Below, piece by piece: positions 24,194-31,375 of a stretch of DNA of 47,586 nt. Origin of the DNA: Streptosporangiaceae bacterium (GTDB taxonomy: Bacteria; Actinomycetota; Actinomycetes; Streptosporangiales; Streptosporangiaceae); assembly GCA_030041195.1 (NCBI GenBank), contig JASHOI010000468.1, positions 1 through 47,586 of the forward strand, read 5' to 3'. The notes beneath the pieces are model-generated. The model was not told the DNA's origin. It was given only the letters and a program-made list of their open reading frames with translations, and did no database searches. How positions within the stretch are numbered: position 1 is the first letter of the stretch; every line of letters begins with the position of its first letter. The position numbers and the translations under genes are program-made.

Positions 24194-25024
24194 TCACGGC
24201 CGCCGGGCGACGCCGCCGAACCACCAGTGCGACCCGTCGCTGTCGGCCAGCTCGGGGGCTTCGGCGCCCCACAGGCCGATGTGCGTGATCGCGGGTTCGG
24301 CGCCCGAGTGTGGCGGCAGGATCTCCAGGCCGGAGAAGAACCGCTCGATCTGCTCGCGTGACCGCGGGTAGACGCCGTCGGCTTGCTGGTACGCCTGCAC
24401 GCCCGCCTCGACCAGGCGCGGCGGCAGGCCCTCGTGCGTGATGTGGGACAGCGCAAGGTAGCTGCCGGGTACCAGGGCGCCGGTGTACCGGGCGGCCAGG
24501 GCCCACGGGTCCGCGTCGTCCGCCACGAAATGCAGCACCGCGGTCATGAGCAAGCCGACGGGCTGATCGAAGTCGATCAGAGCCTGCAGCGCGGGAGCAT
24601 TCAGGATCGACTCCGGCTCGCGCAGGTCGGCGGTGATGACCGCGGTGGTTCCGTCGTCGGACAGCAGCTCGCTGGCGTAGGCGTGCACCATTGGGTCGTT
24701 GTCGACGTACACCACGTGGGCGTCCGGGACGGTCTTCTGCACAACGCCGTGCGTGTTGCTCTGGGTAGGCAGGCCCGAGCCGATGTCGATGAACTGGCGG
24801 ATCCCCTGCTCGGCCATCCAGCGCGCAGCTCGCTGGTGAAAGCCGCGGTTCACCCACGCCGCGTCCTTGAGGTCGGGGGACTGGGCGCGGATCCGCTCCG
24901 CCGCTTCGCGGTCGACCGGGAAGTTGTACGTTCCGCCGAGCACGTAGTCATAGATGCGGGCCGGGCTCGGCCTCGTGGGATCCACTCCCGGAGGGATCCG
25001 CGGGGTCTCCGGCATAGTGCTCAT
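24194..25024 (-). CDS. SAM-dependent methyltransferase, DUF574/Methyltransf_19 type
   Basis: The 276-residue protein starts at ATG 25024 (a TTG at 25033 and an ATG at 25015 are in frame). PSPARIYDYVLGGTYNFPVDREAAERI is the signature opening of this actinobacterial family. The SAM site is FIDIGSGLPTQSNTH, with the acidic end of strand 2 in VVYVDNDPMVHAYA. ALSHITHEG and RSREQIERFFSGLEILPP are also typical. The family is abundant in Streptomyces and relatives, but its substrates are not established. The intergenic region upstream contains a strong terminator for the peptidase gene. Confidence 0.94.
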   Translation of the reverse strand: MSTMPETPRIPPGVDPTRPSPARIYDYVLGGTYNFPVDREAAERIRAQSPDLKDAAWVNRGFHQRAARWMAEQGIRQFIDIGSGLPTQSNTHGVVQKTVPDAHVVYVDNDPMVHAYASELLSDDGTTAVITADLREPESILNAPALQALIDFDQPVGLLMTAVLHFVADDADPWALAARYTGALVPGSYLALSHITHEGLPPRLVEAGVQAYQQADGVYPRSREQIERFFSGLEILPPHSGAEPAITHIGLWGAEAPELADSDGSHWWFGGVARRP

Positions 25025-25040
25025 ACTAGACAAGATCCGA

Positions 25041-25085
25041 AGCTTGCCCCCGGACCTGTTGTTTCACCACGTCCGGGGGCAAGCT
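25041..25085. terminator. Strong hairpin terminator downstream of the G1 peptidase gene
   Basis: A perfect 15-bp stem, AGCTTGCCCCCGGAC (25041-25055) with its complement at 25071-25085, encloses a 15-base loop. It lies 13 bases past the peptidase stop (25099, minus strand) and before the methyltransferase start. No U-tract follows on the minus strand, as is common in actinobacteria. Confidence 0.75.
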
Positions 25086-25098
25086 CGGCAATCCTCGA

Positions 25099-26130
25099 TC
25101 AGAAGCTGCTGTCCCAGGTGACGCTGAACGCGCCGTTCGGGGACGGCGGCACCGCCGGGCAGTTGGCGGCGGTGAACGGTAGCACCTGGCCTGGCGGCCC
25201 CTGCTGACCTGGGCAGTCGAGGTAGTAGGAGATGCTGTCGTCAATCATGGGGATCGAGTAGACGGCACCATTGAACCCGCCGATGCTCGACGCCCGGCCG
25301 TTCGCGACCAAGCTCCCCGACTCGAAACCGGTCCGGCCGTAGTACACCAGCGGCACGAACTGGAAGAGTCCCGCTATCGGTTCGTAAGCAGGCCGCTCGA
25401 TGACCCACTCGGCGCTCGAGTCCACGCAGGTAGTTGTCGCGCACGTCGCGGTCACCGAGAAGCTCTCCTGCGGGCGGGTGTAGTCGGTGAGCGAGAGCTT
25501 GTAGTTGTTGTTGCCGTCGGTACCGGGCGTGACCGCCACCGAAGCGCTGATCTGGTCGCCCGGCTGCGGGCAGTTCACGTTGTCGTTGATGCAGGCGGTG
25601 GTGCCTTCCTCGACCGTTCCTGCCGGGAACATCTCGTACCACACGTAGTAGTACAAGACGCCCTCAAAGCACTGGGCGCCCGTCCCCAGTTGCTCCACGG
25701 TCGAGTCGCTGTAGCCGTCGATACCGACCCAATTCGCGATGTAAGCGCCCGACGTCTGGTAAGGGGCCGTCGGGCACGTCACCGATGGGATGGTCCAGCG
25801 GCCGCTCACACCTGTGAAGTCGTCGGCAGTGCTCGTGCTCGAGGTGTCCGCAAAGCCGGACCAGTTGAGGCTCGGTTCGGAGGTGACGCTGCCGCTGACC
25901 GGCCTGGCGGCACCAGGAAGCTTGGTAGACGGGGAAACCCAGCCACCGCCGGACACGCGCGGAGCATGGGATGACAGGTACTTCTCGAAGGCGGCCCGGG
26001 CTTCAGCAACGACAGCCGGATCGTGTGCCCTACCACCCTGGCTCGCAGCCCGGGGTGCCGCCGACGCCACGACGAGCAAGGCTGAGACCCCGAGCAAGGC
26101 CATTAATGAACCTACGTGCAGTCTCTTCAC
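25099..26130 (-). CDS. Secreted G1-family glutamic endopeptidase (eqolisin-like)
   Basis: About 343 residues from GTG 26130, chosen because GGGAG lies six bases upstream; ATG 26142 would add four residues. A signal peptide (VKRLHVGSLMALLGVSALLVVASAAPRA) is followed by a propeptide-like segment and the peptidase domain: LNWSGFA, ANWVGIDGYSDSTVEQLGTG with the catalytic Gln, LYYYVWYEMFP, and SAEWVIERP with the catalytic Glu. This Gln/Glu pair defines the G1 family, known from fungi (scytalidoglutamic peptidase) and some acid-adapted bacteria. The domain has six cysteines that could form disulfides outside the cell. It stands alone on its own transcript and likely digests external protein. Confidence 0.88.
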   Translation of the reverse strand: MKRLHVGSLMALLGVSALLVVASAAPRAASQGGRAHDPAVVAEARAAFEKYLSSHAPRVSGGGWVSPSTKLPGAARPVSGSVTSEPSLNWSGFADTSSTSTADDFTGVSGRWTIPSVTCPTAPYQTSGAYIANWVGIDGYSDSTVEQLGTGAQCFEGVLYYYVWYEMFPAGTVEEGTTACINDNVNCPQPGDQISASVAVTPGTDGNNNYKLSLTDYTRPQESFSVTATCATTTCVDSSAEWVIERPAYEPIAGLFQFVPLVYYGRTGFESGSLVANGRASSIGGFNGAVYSIPMIDDSISYYLDCPGQQGPPGQVLPFTAANCPAVPPSPNGAFSVTWDSSF

Positions 26131-26221
26131 CTGATCTCCCATCTCTACTCATGGTTGGACCTTTCTGGTCTTCCCCAGAGTTATGGTGACATCAGGAAGC
26201 CCGCGCGTCACGGCTTGCTCA

Positions 26222-26611
26222 TCAGCTCGTACGGCTCTCGGCCACACCGGCATCCATTTCGGCTAAGTAGTTGTCTACGATCACGCCGAGAATCACGAGG
26301 CCGGCCAGGCTCGCGCCGACGATCTCGAGCAGCTCGGCCCCGGCGATGAGACCGGTGAACAGCAGTCCCAGTCCCAGGAAGAACGTGCCGGGCGCCACCT
26401 TCGCCGCCGCGGTGCTGAAGGCCTCGGCCCCGGCTTGCCAGATGACCGGGGCCGCGAGCAGGATGATCACGAACAGGATGACCACCACGGCCACGACGAC
26501 CACGCGGCCCAAGGACCACAGCGCGATGTGCCGGAGCTGGTGGCCGGACTTGTCGCTGATCGTGCCGGCCAGGAAAGTGCTGCTGATCGTGCCGGCAGGA
26601 AAACCGGGCAT
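26222..26611 (-). CDS. Small membrane protein of unknown function
   Basis: 129 residues from ATG 26611, with GAGGACG upstream. The N-terminal 30 residues hold a short duplicated stretch (AGTISSTFL, AGTISDK). Two or three membrane helices follow: WSLGRVVVVAVVVILFVIILLAAPVIW, FFLGLGLLFTGLIAGAELLEIVGASLAGLVILGVIV. The C-terminus is polar. No known family is recognised. The gene lies between the peptidase (same strand, about 90 bases apart) and the divergent VOC gene. The duplicated N-terminus corresponds to a 27-bp tandem repeat in the DNA. Confidence 0.6.
   Translation of the reverse strand: MPGFPAGTISSTFLAGTISDKSGHQLRHIALWSLGRVVVVAVVVILFVIILLAAPVIWQAGAEAFSTAAAKVAPGTFFLGLGLLFTGLIAGAELLEIVGASLAGLVILGVIVDNYLAEMDAGVAESRTS
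26555..26596. repeat. 27-bp tandem repeat (two copies) in a membrane-protein gene
   Basis: GCTGATCGTGCCGGC occurs at 26555-26569 and again at 26582-26596, each followed by (C)AGGAAA, giving a 27-base period and a nine-residue duplication at the protein N-terminus. The high identity suggests a recent slippage or local duplication. Confidence 0.7.
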
Positions 26612-26813
26612 GGTTCGTCCTCGAAGCACTGTCGCAGGAAATGCGGGGGCTGGACGCCCCTGGCACGCCGCCCTGGTAAGGCCACCCTCACGGTGGCCGA
26701 AGGATCACTGGCCTCGCGAACCGGTCATACCGCAGAAGGCTCACCCGCTCCGCGGCAGCGGAATCCCGGGAACGGGTAAAGACCGGCTAATGTGCCGCGG
26801 CACCGCCTGGTCG

Positions 26814-26819
26814 TAGGTT
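26814..26819 (+). promoter_or_regulatory. -10 element of leaderless VOC gene
   Basis: TAGGTT lies seven bases before ATG 26827, and no Shine-Dalgarno site fits, so transcription probably starts at or near the initiator codon. This matches the TANNNT spacing seen before six other genes here. Confidence 0.4.
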
Positions 26820-26826
26820 GGTGGCC

Positions 26827-27207
26827 ATGAAGAACCCTGTCGTTCACTTCGAGATCCTCGGCAGCGACGGACCCGGGCTGATCGACTTCTATCGCCACGC
26901 ATTTGGCTGGCCGCTCCAGGACAACCCGCTTCCCGGCTGGCCGAACTACGCGATCATGGAGCCACCAGACCAGGGGATCGGCGGCGCCGTGGGACGCTCC
27001 GACGCCGCCCCGAACGGCGCCGTTCTCGTGTACGTCGAAGTCGACGACCTCGACGAGACGCTGAACCGGGCGGTCAGGCTCGGGGCCACCGTGGCGCTCC
27101 CGGTGACCTCGGTCGCCGGGACAAAGCTCAGCGTCGCCTGGCTGCGGGATCCGCAAGGCAATCTCATCGGCCTGGTAAGGCGGGCAGAGCGCTCGCCGGA
27201 GACCTGA
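26827..27207 (+). CDS. VOC (glyoxalase/bleomycin resistance-like) protein
   Basis: A 126-residue single-domain VOC protein (MKNPVVHFEILGSDGPGLIDFYRHAFGWPL ... VYVEVDDLDETLNRAVRLGATVALPVTSVAG ... AWLRDPQGNLIGLVRR). The potential metal ligands are His7 and the late 'DPqGNliGL' strand; one expected Glu is not obvious, so activity is uncertain. An in-frame GTG at 26821 is an alternative start; the ATG fits the leaderless promoter spacing. The MpaB-like gene begins eight bases after its stop, so the two are probably co-transcribed. Confidence 0.9.
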   Translation: MKNPVVHFEILGSDGPGLIDFYRHAFGWPLQDNPLPGWPNYAIMEPPDQGIGGAVGRSDAAPNGAVLVYVEVDDLDETLNRAVRLGATVALPVTSVAGTKLSVAWLRDPQGNLIGLVRRAERSPET

Positions 27208-27215
27208 AGGGGGGC

Positions 27216-28061
27216 GTGCACGCCGCGATGGCACCCGAAGCTGCAGAAACGTCGCCAGAGTTTGACGTCAGGGACCTGATCGCCGGGGCGAGCCTGCTGG
27301 CCGCCACCGCGAACGTGATCATGCAGCTGGCCCGGCCCGAGGTGGGGTACGGGGTGGTGCAGAGCACGGTCGAGAGCGCACAGGTCACGCGGCACCCGGT
27401 CCGCCGGTGGCTGACCACGGTCACCTACCTGTCGGTGGCGCTGATGGGCACGCCCGCCGAGCGCGCGGACGTCCGGCACATGATCAACCGGTCACACGCC
27501 CAGGTCCGCTCCACGGCCGGCAGCCCGGTCCGCTACAACGCGTTCGACCCCGGGCTGCAGCTCTGGGTCGCCGCGTGCCTGTACCAGGGCATGGTCGACG
27601 TGGACACCGTGCTGCGCGGCCCGGCCGACGAACGAGCCGCCGACGGCATGTACCAGCTGGCGCGCTGGTTCGGCAGCACCCTGCAGATGCCCGCCGAACT
27701 GTGGCCCGCCGACCGCGAGGCGTTCCGGGAATACTGGGAGGCCGCGCTCGCCTCGGTCCGCATCGACCCGCCCGTCCGTGCCTACCTCGGCGAACTCCTC
27801 CGGCTCGGCTATCTGCCCGCGCCGCTCGGCACGCTGCTGGGCCCGGTGAACCAGTTCCTGACCACGGGCTTCCTTCCGCCGCCGTTCCGCGACCAGATGG
27901 GCCTGACCTGGACCGGCCGGGAGCAGTGGCAGTTCGAGGCGGTGTTGCGCGCGGTCGCCATGATCAACCGGTTGATGCCAGGCCCGGCACGGCGCTTCCC
28001 GTTCAATGCCTGTCTCGTGAGTTGGCGGTGCCGTCGCCTACTGGCCACGCCCCGTGCCTGA
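27216..28061 (+). CDS. MpaB-like oxygenase (DUF2236 family)
   Basis: About 281 residues from GTG 27216, next to the purine run AAGGGGGG; ATG 27228 is an alternative. RDLIAGASLLAATANVIMQLARPEVGYGVVQSTVESAQ, HPVRRWLTTVTYLSVALMGTP, VRHMINRSHAQVR and PVRYNAFDPGLQLWVAACLYQG match the MpaB/Lcp-related family of haem-binding oxygenases, where His and Arg/Asp of the 'R..IN..H..V' and 'ya.dp.l..WvhatL' segments are conserved. The region near residue 240 is hydrophobic but not a clear membrane helix. Its stop overlaps the DUF4186 start. Substrate unknown. Confidence 0.85.
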   Translation: MHAAMAPEAAETSPEFDVRDLIAGASLLAATANVIMQLARPEVGYGVVQSTVESAQVTRHPVRRWLTTVTYLSVALMGTPAERADVRHMINRSHAQVRSTAGSPVRYNAFDPGLQLWVAACLYQGMVDVDTVLRGPADERAADGMYQLARWFGSTLQMPAELWPADREAFREYWEAALASVRIDPPVRAYLGELLRLGYLPAPLGTLLGPVNQFLTTGFLPPPFRDQMGLTWTGREQWQFEAVLRAVAMINRLMPGPARRFPFNACLVSWRCRRLLATPRA

Positions 28062-28440
28062 CTCCGTCGGCGAGAAGCTGGACGCCCTCGCGCGGCATCC
28101 GTTTCGCGCGAAGTTCCATCTGCGCGGCCGCGACCTGGCCACCGCCGAGCTGCGCGGCCCGTCGACGATCCGGCTGCATGCCCGGGACCTGATCGCCACG
28201 CGGCTCGCCCCGGCTGAGCCACGTAATGACGGCAGGCAGACCCCGTACCGCGGTCACCCGGTTTTCGTTGCCCAGCATGCCACCGCCACCTGCTGCCGGG
28301 GATGCCTGCAGCGCTGGCACCACATCCCCGAGGGCCGGGAACTCACCCGCGAGGAGCGCGGCTACGTCGTCGACGTGATCTGCCGCTGGATCGAACGCGA
28401 AGTGGCGCTCGCGCAGGCGCAATCAGTACCGCGCGGGTGA
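28054..28440 (+). CDS. DUF4186 family protein
   Basis: A 128-residue protein from GTG 28054, overlapping the previous stop by eight bases. The sequence follows DUF4186 closely: LDALARHPFRAKFHLRGRDLATAELRG, IRLHARDLIATRLAP, NDGRQTPYRGHPVFVAQHATATCCRGCLQRWHHIPEGRELT and YVVDVICRWIE. The HATATCCRGCLxxWHHIP segment has two Cys plus His residues and looks like a metal-binding site. The function of this widespread family is unknown. It is coupled to the MpaB-like gene upstream and lies two bases before the DinB-like start. Confidence 0.93.
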   Translation: MPDSVGEKLDALARHPFRAKFHLRGRDLATAELRGPSTIRLHARDLIATRLAPAEPRNDGRQTPYRGHPVFVAQHATATCCRGCLQRWHHIPEGRELTREERGYVVDVICRWIEREVALAQAQSVPRG

Positions 28441-28442
28441 GT

Positions 28443-28970
28443 ATGGTGACCGCCATGGCCTGCGCCACCCGAGCCTCCAGCACCTGCCCGGAGTGCGGTT
28501 TCAGCTGGGCCATGTCCGCCGGCGCTGCCATCGGCCTGGTCGCCGCCGCCCCCCAGCGGTTCCGCACCGCGCTGTCCGCGCGCGGCGAACAGCTGATCCG
28601 GGTGCCTACCGTGCTGCCCTGGGCTGCCGTCAGCTACCTGTGGCATCTGGCCGACGTCCTGCGGATCTCCGCCGAGCGGCTGTGGGCGCTCAGCCACGAC
28701 CCGCAAGCCCCCGTCATCGCCTACGACCCCGACCAGCTCGCCGACGCCCGTCACTACGCGCAGCAATCAACCGCCGCCGGCCTTTGGGCACTGGAACGCT
28801 CCACCAGCGACTGGCTGGCCGCGGCCGCCACGGTTCAGGCCCACGATCAATACCACCATCCGGAATTCGGCCAGCTCACTGTCACCGAGGTAACCCGCAT
28901 GATCGCCCACGAAGTCGAACACCACACCTGGGATATCCAGCGCTGCCTGAACCCCCGCCGTTCGGAATAA
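28443..28970 (+). CDS. DinB-like protein with N-terminal Cys pair
   Basis: 175 residues from ATG 28443 (a second ATG at 28455). The N-terminus has STCPECGFSW, half of a zinc ribbon or a metal site. The rest resembles DinB/YfiT four-helix proteins: WAAVSYLWHLADVLRISAERLWAL holds the first helix His, and VTEVTRMIAHEVEHHTWDIQRCL the C-terminal His-rich helix. Proteins of this fold are metal-dependent thiol transferases or of unknown role. It is third in a tightly spaced unit with the MpaB-like and DUF4186 genes and ends convergent with the TIR gene. Confidence 0.78.
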   Translation: MVTAMACATRASSTCPECGFSWAMSAGAAIGLVAAAPQRFRTALSARGEQLIRVPTVLPWAAVSYLWHLADVLRISAERLWALSHDPQAPVIAYDPDQLADARHYAQQSTAAGLWALERSTSDWLAAAATVQAHDQYHHPEFGQLTVTEVTRMIAHEVEHHTWDIQRCLNPRRSE

Positions 28971-28985
28971 GGCATTGTGCCCAGC

Positions 28986-29990
28986 CTAATCGCTGACGAG
29001 AATTTTAGCTTCTCGTAGCTTTTCCGCGAGCTCATCCCTCCAGCCCACTTCCGATGAAGTCTCGAAGATGACGGCGCCGGCAAGGTCTGATGGTCGCTCG
29101 AAGTCAGGCCACGGGTTCTCGGCCGATTTTTTTACTATGAACACATGGTCCCAGCCCAGGCGGCCATAGAAGAAACCCAATTCCAGAATGACATTCTCAC
29201 GGGCCCTGTATTTAAGAGTATGTTCGCCACCTCCTTTGTACTCATATTGGAACCGTGAAGCACCAAGGTCATCTGGCGACATGAGAACTACGGCGAAATT
29301 GGCCTTTGTGGCCAGCGCCTCAAACCTGTCCAGCAATGACCGCGATCCGCCTGTCTCTTTGGAGAGGATGATAGCCTGGATACCTAGCGATCGGAGATGC
29401 TGGTCCACCTCGTCGCGGAATTTTATATCGTGTCCATGGACAAGGAAGACACTATTGGTAACTCCTGCCGAGTCAGGAGTCGGCGCCCGAATGTCGGCTG
29501 CTATGCTCGCAGCCAGACCGGCGGCGCGCCTTTCGGCCTCCTGCGAAAAGGCTTTGGATTTGGAGGGGTCCGGGACCAGTGCCCGAGCGATTTGGCGAGC
29601 AGCACCATCGATCGCCGAGTCGTTTTCAACCAGCAAGGCTTGGTATGCGGCGAGACCTGCTGGGAGATCGCTGTATGTGGCTCCGCTGATGAGAACGGGG
29701 AAGATGGCCTTCCTGCTCTCCTTGCTAAAAGCAAGGAGCTCTGCTTCTACCCATTTGGATTGCACGCTCGACGGCGATACAAAGAACACGAGGGCATCAG
29801 CCGAGCGCACGTTGTCAAGAATCGCGTTCTCAAAGCGCTCGCCTGGCCGCAGGAATTCGATATCCAAGAGAACCTGGATTCCGGCCGAGCGGAGCTGTTC
29901 AGCAAAGCGCCGCACAATCGATATGTCCGCCCGAGCGTATGAGAAGAATACAGTCGGCGAGCCCGCCGTTGTCGCTGCCTGCTGGCTCAT
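28986..29990 (-). CDS. Two-domain TIR protein (TIR plus PF10137-type TIR-like domain)
   Basis: 334 residues from ATG 29990; an in-frame ATG at 30059 would add 23 residues unlike any TIR start. Residues 12-140 are a TIR domain: TVFFSYARADISIVRRFAEQL, VLLDIEFLRPGERF, DALVFFVSPSSVQSKWVEAEL with Glu84 four residues after Trp80, the catalytic-Glu position of NAD-cleaving TIRs. Residues 180-330 match the 'predicted nucleotide-binding, TIR-like' domain also found in CBASS/Pycsar effectors: VFLVHGHD, ILSKETGGSRSLLDRFE, VVLMSPDDLGA, RARENVILELGFF (Glu270), VFIVKK, DLAGAVIF. The gene is visibly more AT-rich than its neighbours. No cyclase, STING or protease gene is adjacent. Defence effector role is an inference. 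Confidence 0.9.
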   Translation of the reverse strand: MSQQAATTAGSPTVFFSYARADISIVRRFAEQLRSAGIQVLLDIEFLRPGERFENAILDNVRSADALVFFVSPSSVQSKWVEAELLAFSKESRKAIFPVLISGATYSDLPAGLAAYQALLVENDSAIDGAARQIARALVPDPSKSKAFSQEAERRAAGLAASIAADIRAPTPDSAGVTNSVFLVHGHDIKFRDEVDQHLRSLGIQAIILSKETGGSRSLLDRFEALATKANFAVVLMSPDDLGASRFQYEYKGGGEHTLKYRARENVILELGFFYGRLGWDHVFIVKKSAENPWPDFERPSDLAGAVIFETSSEVGWRDELAEKLREAKILVSD

Positions 29991-29996
29991 GTTGGC

Positions 29997-30002
29997 AGTG
30001 TA
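29997..30002 (-). promoter_or_regulatory. -10 element of leaderless TIR gene
   Basis: On the minus strand TACACT lies six bases before ATG 29990, with no ribosome site between. This supports 29990 as the start and a leaderless mRNA. Confidence 0.4.
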
Positions 30003-30168
30003 ACCACAATCCGCCGCTATTGAGTGCCAGAGGCTGGCATCGCTGCACTTAACCGCCATCGGGGGATCGCGATTAGGTCAGAGCAAAGGCCATTACCGCT
30101 GGCGGCTCGGAAGCCATCGGGACACTCGCTGATGCGACGTCGAGGTACCTCAGTCCGCAGAAACTCAA

Positions 30169-30540
30169 TCAGGCAGAGACCAGGTCACACACGAAGATGA
30201 GGGTCTCGCCCGGCGCGATGATGTTCGCGGCGCCGCGGTCCCCGTAGGCCAGGCCTGGAGGAATGACCAGCTGACGGCGGCCGCCGACCCTCATGCCTTG
30301 CACGCCTTGATCCCAGCCGGCGATAACCTGCCCAGCGCCGAGCTGGAAGGACAGCGGTTCGCCCCGGTTCCAGCTCGCATCGAATTCCTCGCCCGTGGAG
30401 TAGGCGACCCCAACGTAGTGAACCGTGACCCGGTCACCCGCACTGGCCTCGCGGCCCTCGCCTTCCCAGATATCGGTGATCACCAGTTCGGCTGGCGGCT
30501 CGCCGCCGGGAAAGTCGATCTCTGGCTTGCCGACGCTCAT
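30169..30540 (-). CDS. FKBP-type peptidyl-prolyl cis-trans isomerase
   Basis: 123 residues from ATG 30540, with GGGAG/AGAGG upstream; the longer frame to 30609 lacks a start signal. The FKBP core is complete: RVTVHYVGVAYSTGEEFDASWNRGEPLSFQLGAGQVIAGWDQGVQGMRVGGRRQLVIPPGLAYGDRGAANIIAPGETLIFVCDLV, including the Tyr, Asp and Trp that line the active pocket. A short N-terminal extension (KPEIDFPGGEPPAELV) is typical of the small actinobacterial cytoplasmic form. It assists protein folding by proline isomerisation. It is a separate transcript from the TIR gene (178 bases downstream). Confidence 0.95.
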   Translation of the reverse strand: MSVGKPEIDFPGGEPPAELVITDIWEGEGREASAGDRVTVHYVGVAYSTGEEFDASWNRGEPLSFQLGAGQVIAGWDQGVQGMRVGGRRQLVIPPGLAYGDRGAANIIAPGETLIFVCDLVSA

Positions 30541-30616
30541 GCTGCCTCTTCTCCCACCCGTGGAAACGCCCTCGATTGAGCCCGCGTGACGCAAGGTTAT
30601 GCCTGGCACGGGCAGC

Positions 30617-31375
30617 TCAGTGCAGCAGCAGCCTGATTCGGCGCAGTCTGGGGATCAGCCGATTGAGCGCTGTCTGAGATCGCTTCGGCTCACCCTGGCT
30701 CATCAGCCGGGACAGCCCCGCATCGCCCGCCGCAGCACCGAGCGGAATCCAGTCCAGCATCGTCTGGATCCGGCGAGGCACGACATCCACGATCTGCGCC
30801 GGGCGGACGCCGCCGTAGGCCGAGCAGATGCGCTGGATGCGTTCCGCGGAGGTCTCATCCCCCATGTCCCTCCACAGCGGAACACAGTTCCACGCGATGA
30901 AGGCGAGCTCCATCAGCGGCGTCGTCGGCCCGGCGAGATCCCAGTCGAATACCCCGGCCACATCATCGCCGTCGAAGCAGGCGTTGTACGGGGCAATGTC
31001 GTTGTGGCCGATGAGGGAGGCATGCGGCACGTGCGGGAACCGCCACGGTCCGGGATGGCCGAACCCGGCGACCACGTCGTGGAAGCGGCGCGTCCACGAC
31101 ACCAGCGAATCGAGCTGGCCCGGCGTCAGCACCTCAGTGTCAATATCGGCAACCCGCCCGGGCAGAAAGGTGAGAACCTCACGGCCCTGGTCGTCGAACC
31201 CGAGCACCCTGGGAACGTGTTCAAGACGCGGGGCGAGGAAGCCGAGCAGAGCGTGCACCGCTGGCGTCCACGGGCCGACCGGGCGATGCACCGTGCCGCC
31301 GATCCGCCACGCCCCGCCCACATTGCCCGCCAGCCACGTCGGCTGCTCCGGTTCACGCTCGCTGCTATCGTCCAC
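30617..31375 (-). CDS. Aminoglycoside phosphotransferase-like kinase (APH family)
   Basis: 252 residues from GTG 31375. The kinase catalytic loop HNDIAPYN and the metal-binding DWDLAGP are intact; VLTFLPGRV fits the hinge region, and the N-lobe is short with no clear Gly-rich loop (LAGNVGGAWRIGGTVHRPVG). Small APH-like kinases of this form phosphorylate antibiotics, choline, or unknown small molecules; the alignment does not single out a drug. The gene overlaps the 3' end of the GT87 gene by 11 bases and is likely co-transcribed with it. Confidence 0.88.
   Translation of the reverse strand: MDDSSEREPEQPTWLAGNVGGAWRIGGTVHRPVGPWTPAVHALLGFLAPRLEHVPRVLGFDDQGREVLTFLPGRVADIDTEVLTPGQLDSLVSWTRRFHDVVAGFGHPGPWRFPHVPHASLIGHNDIAPYNACFDGDDVAGVFDWDLAGPTTPLMELAFIAWNCVPLWRDMGDETSAERIQRICSAYGGVRPAQIVDVVPRRIQTMLDWIPLGAAAGDAGLSRLMSQGEPKRSQTALNRLIPRLRRIRLLLH

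Noticed and set aside
22708..24288. 526-codon plus-strand frame opposite the large hypothetical protein
   Set aside because: Arg/Gln/His-rich composition, no ribosome site and no domain; the minus strand shows protein-like helices and a sensible start.
28986..30540. CBASS/Pycsar operon including the TIR protein
   Set aside because: No nucleotide cyclase or associated genes flank it; the neighbours are a DinB-like protein and an FKBP isomerase on separate transcripts.
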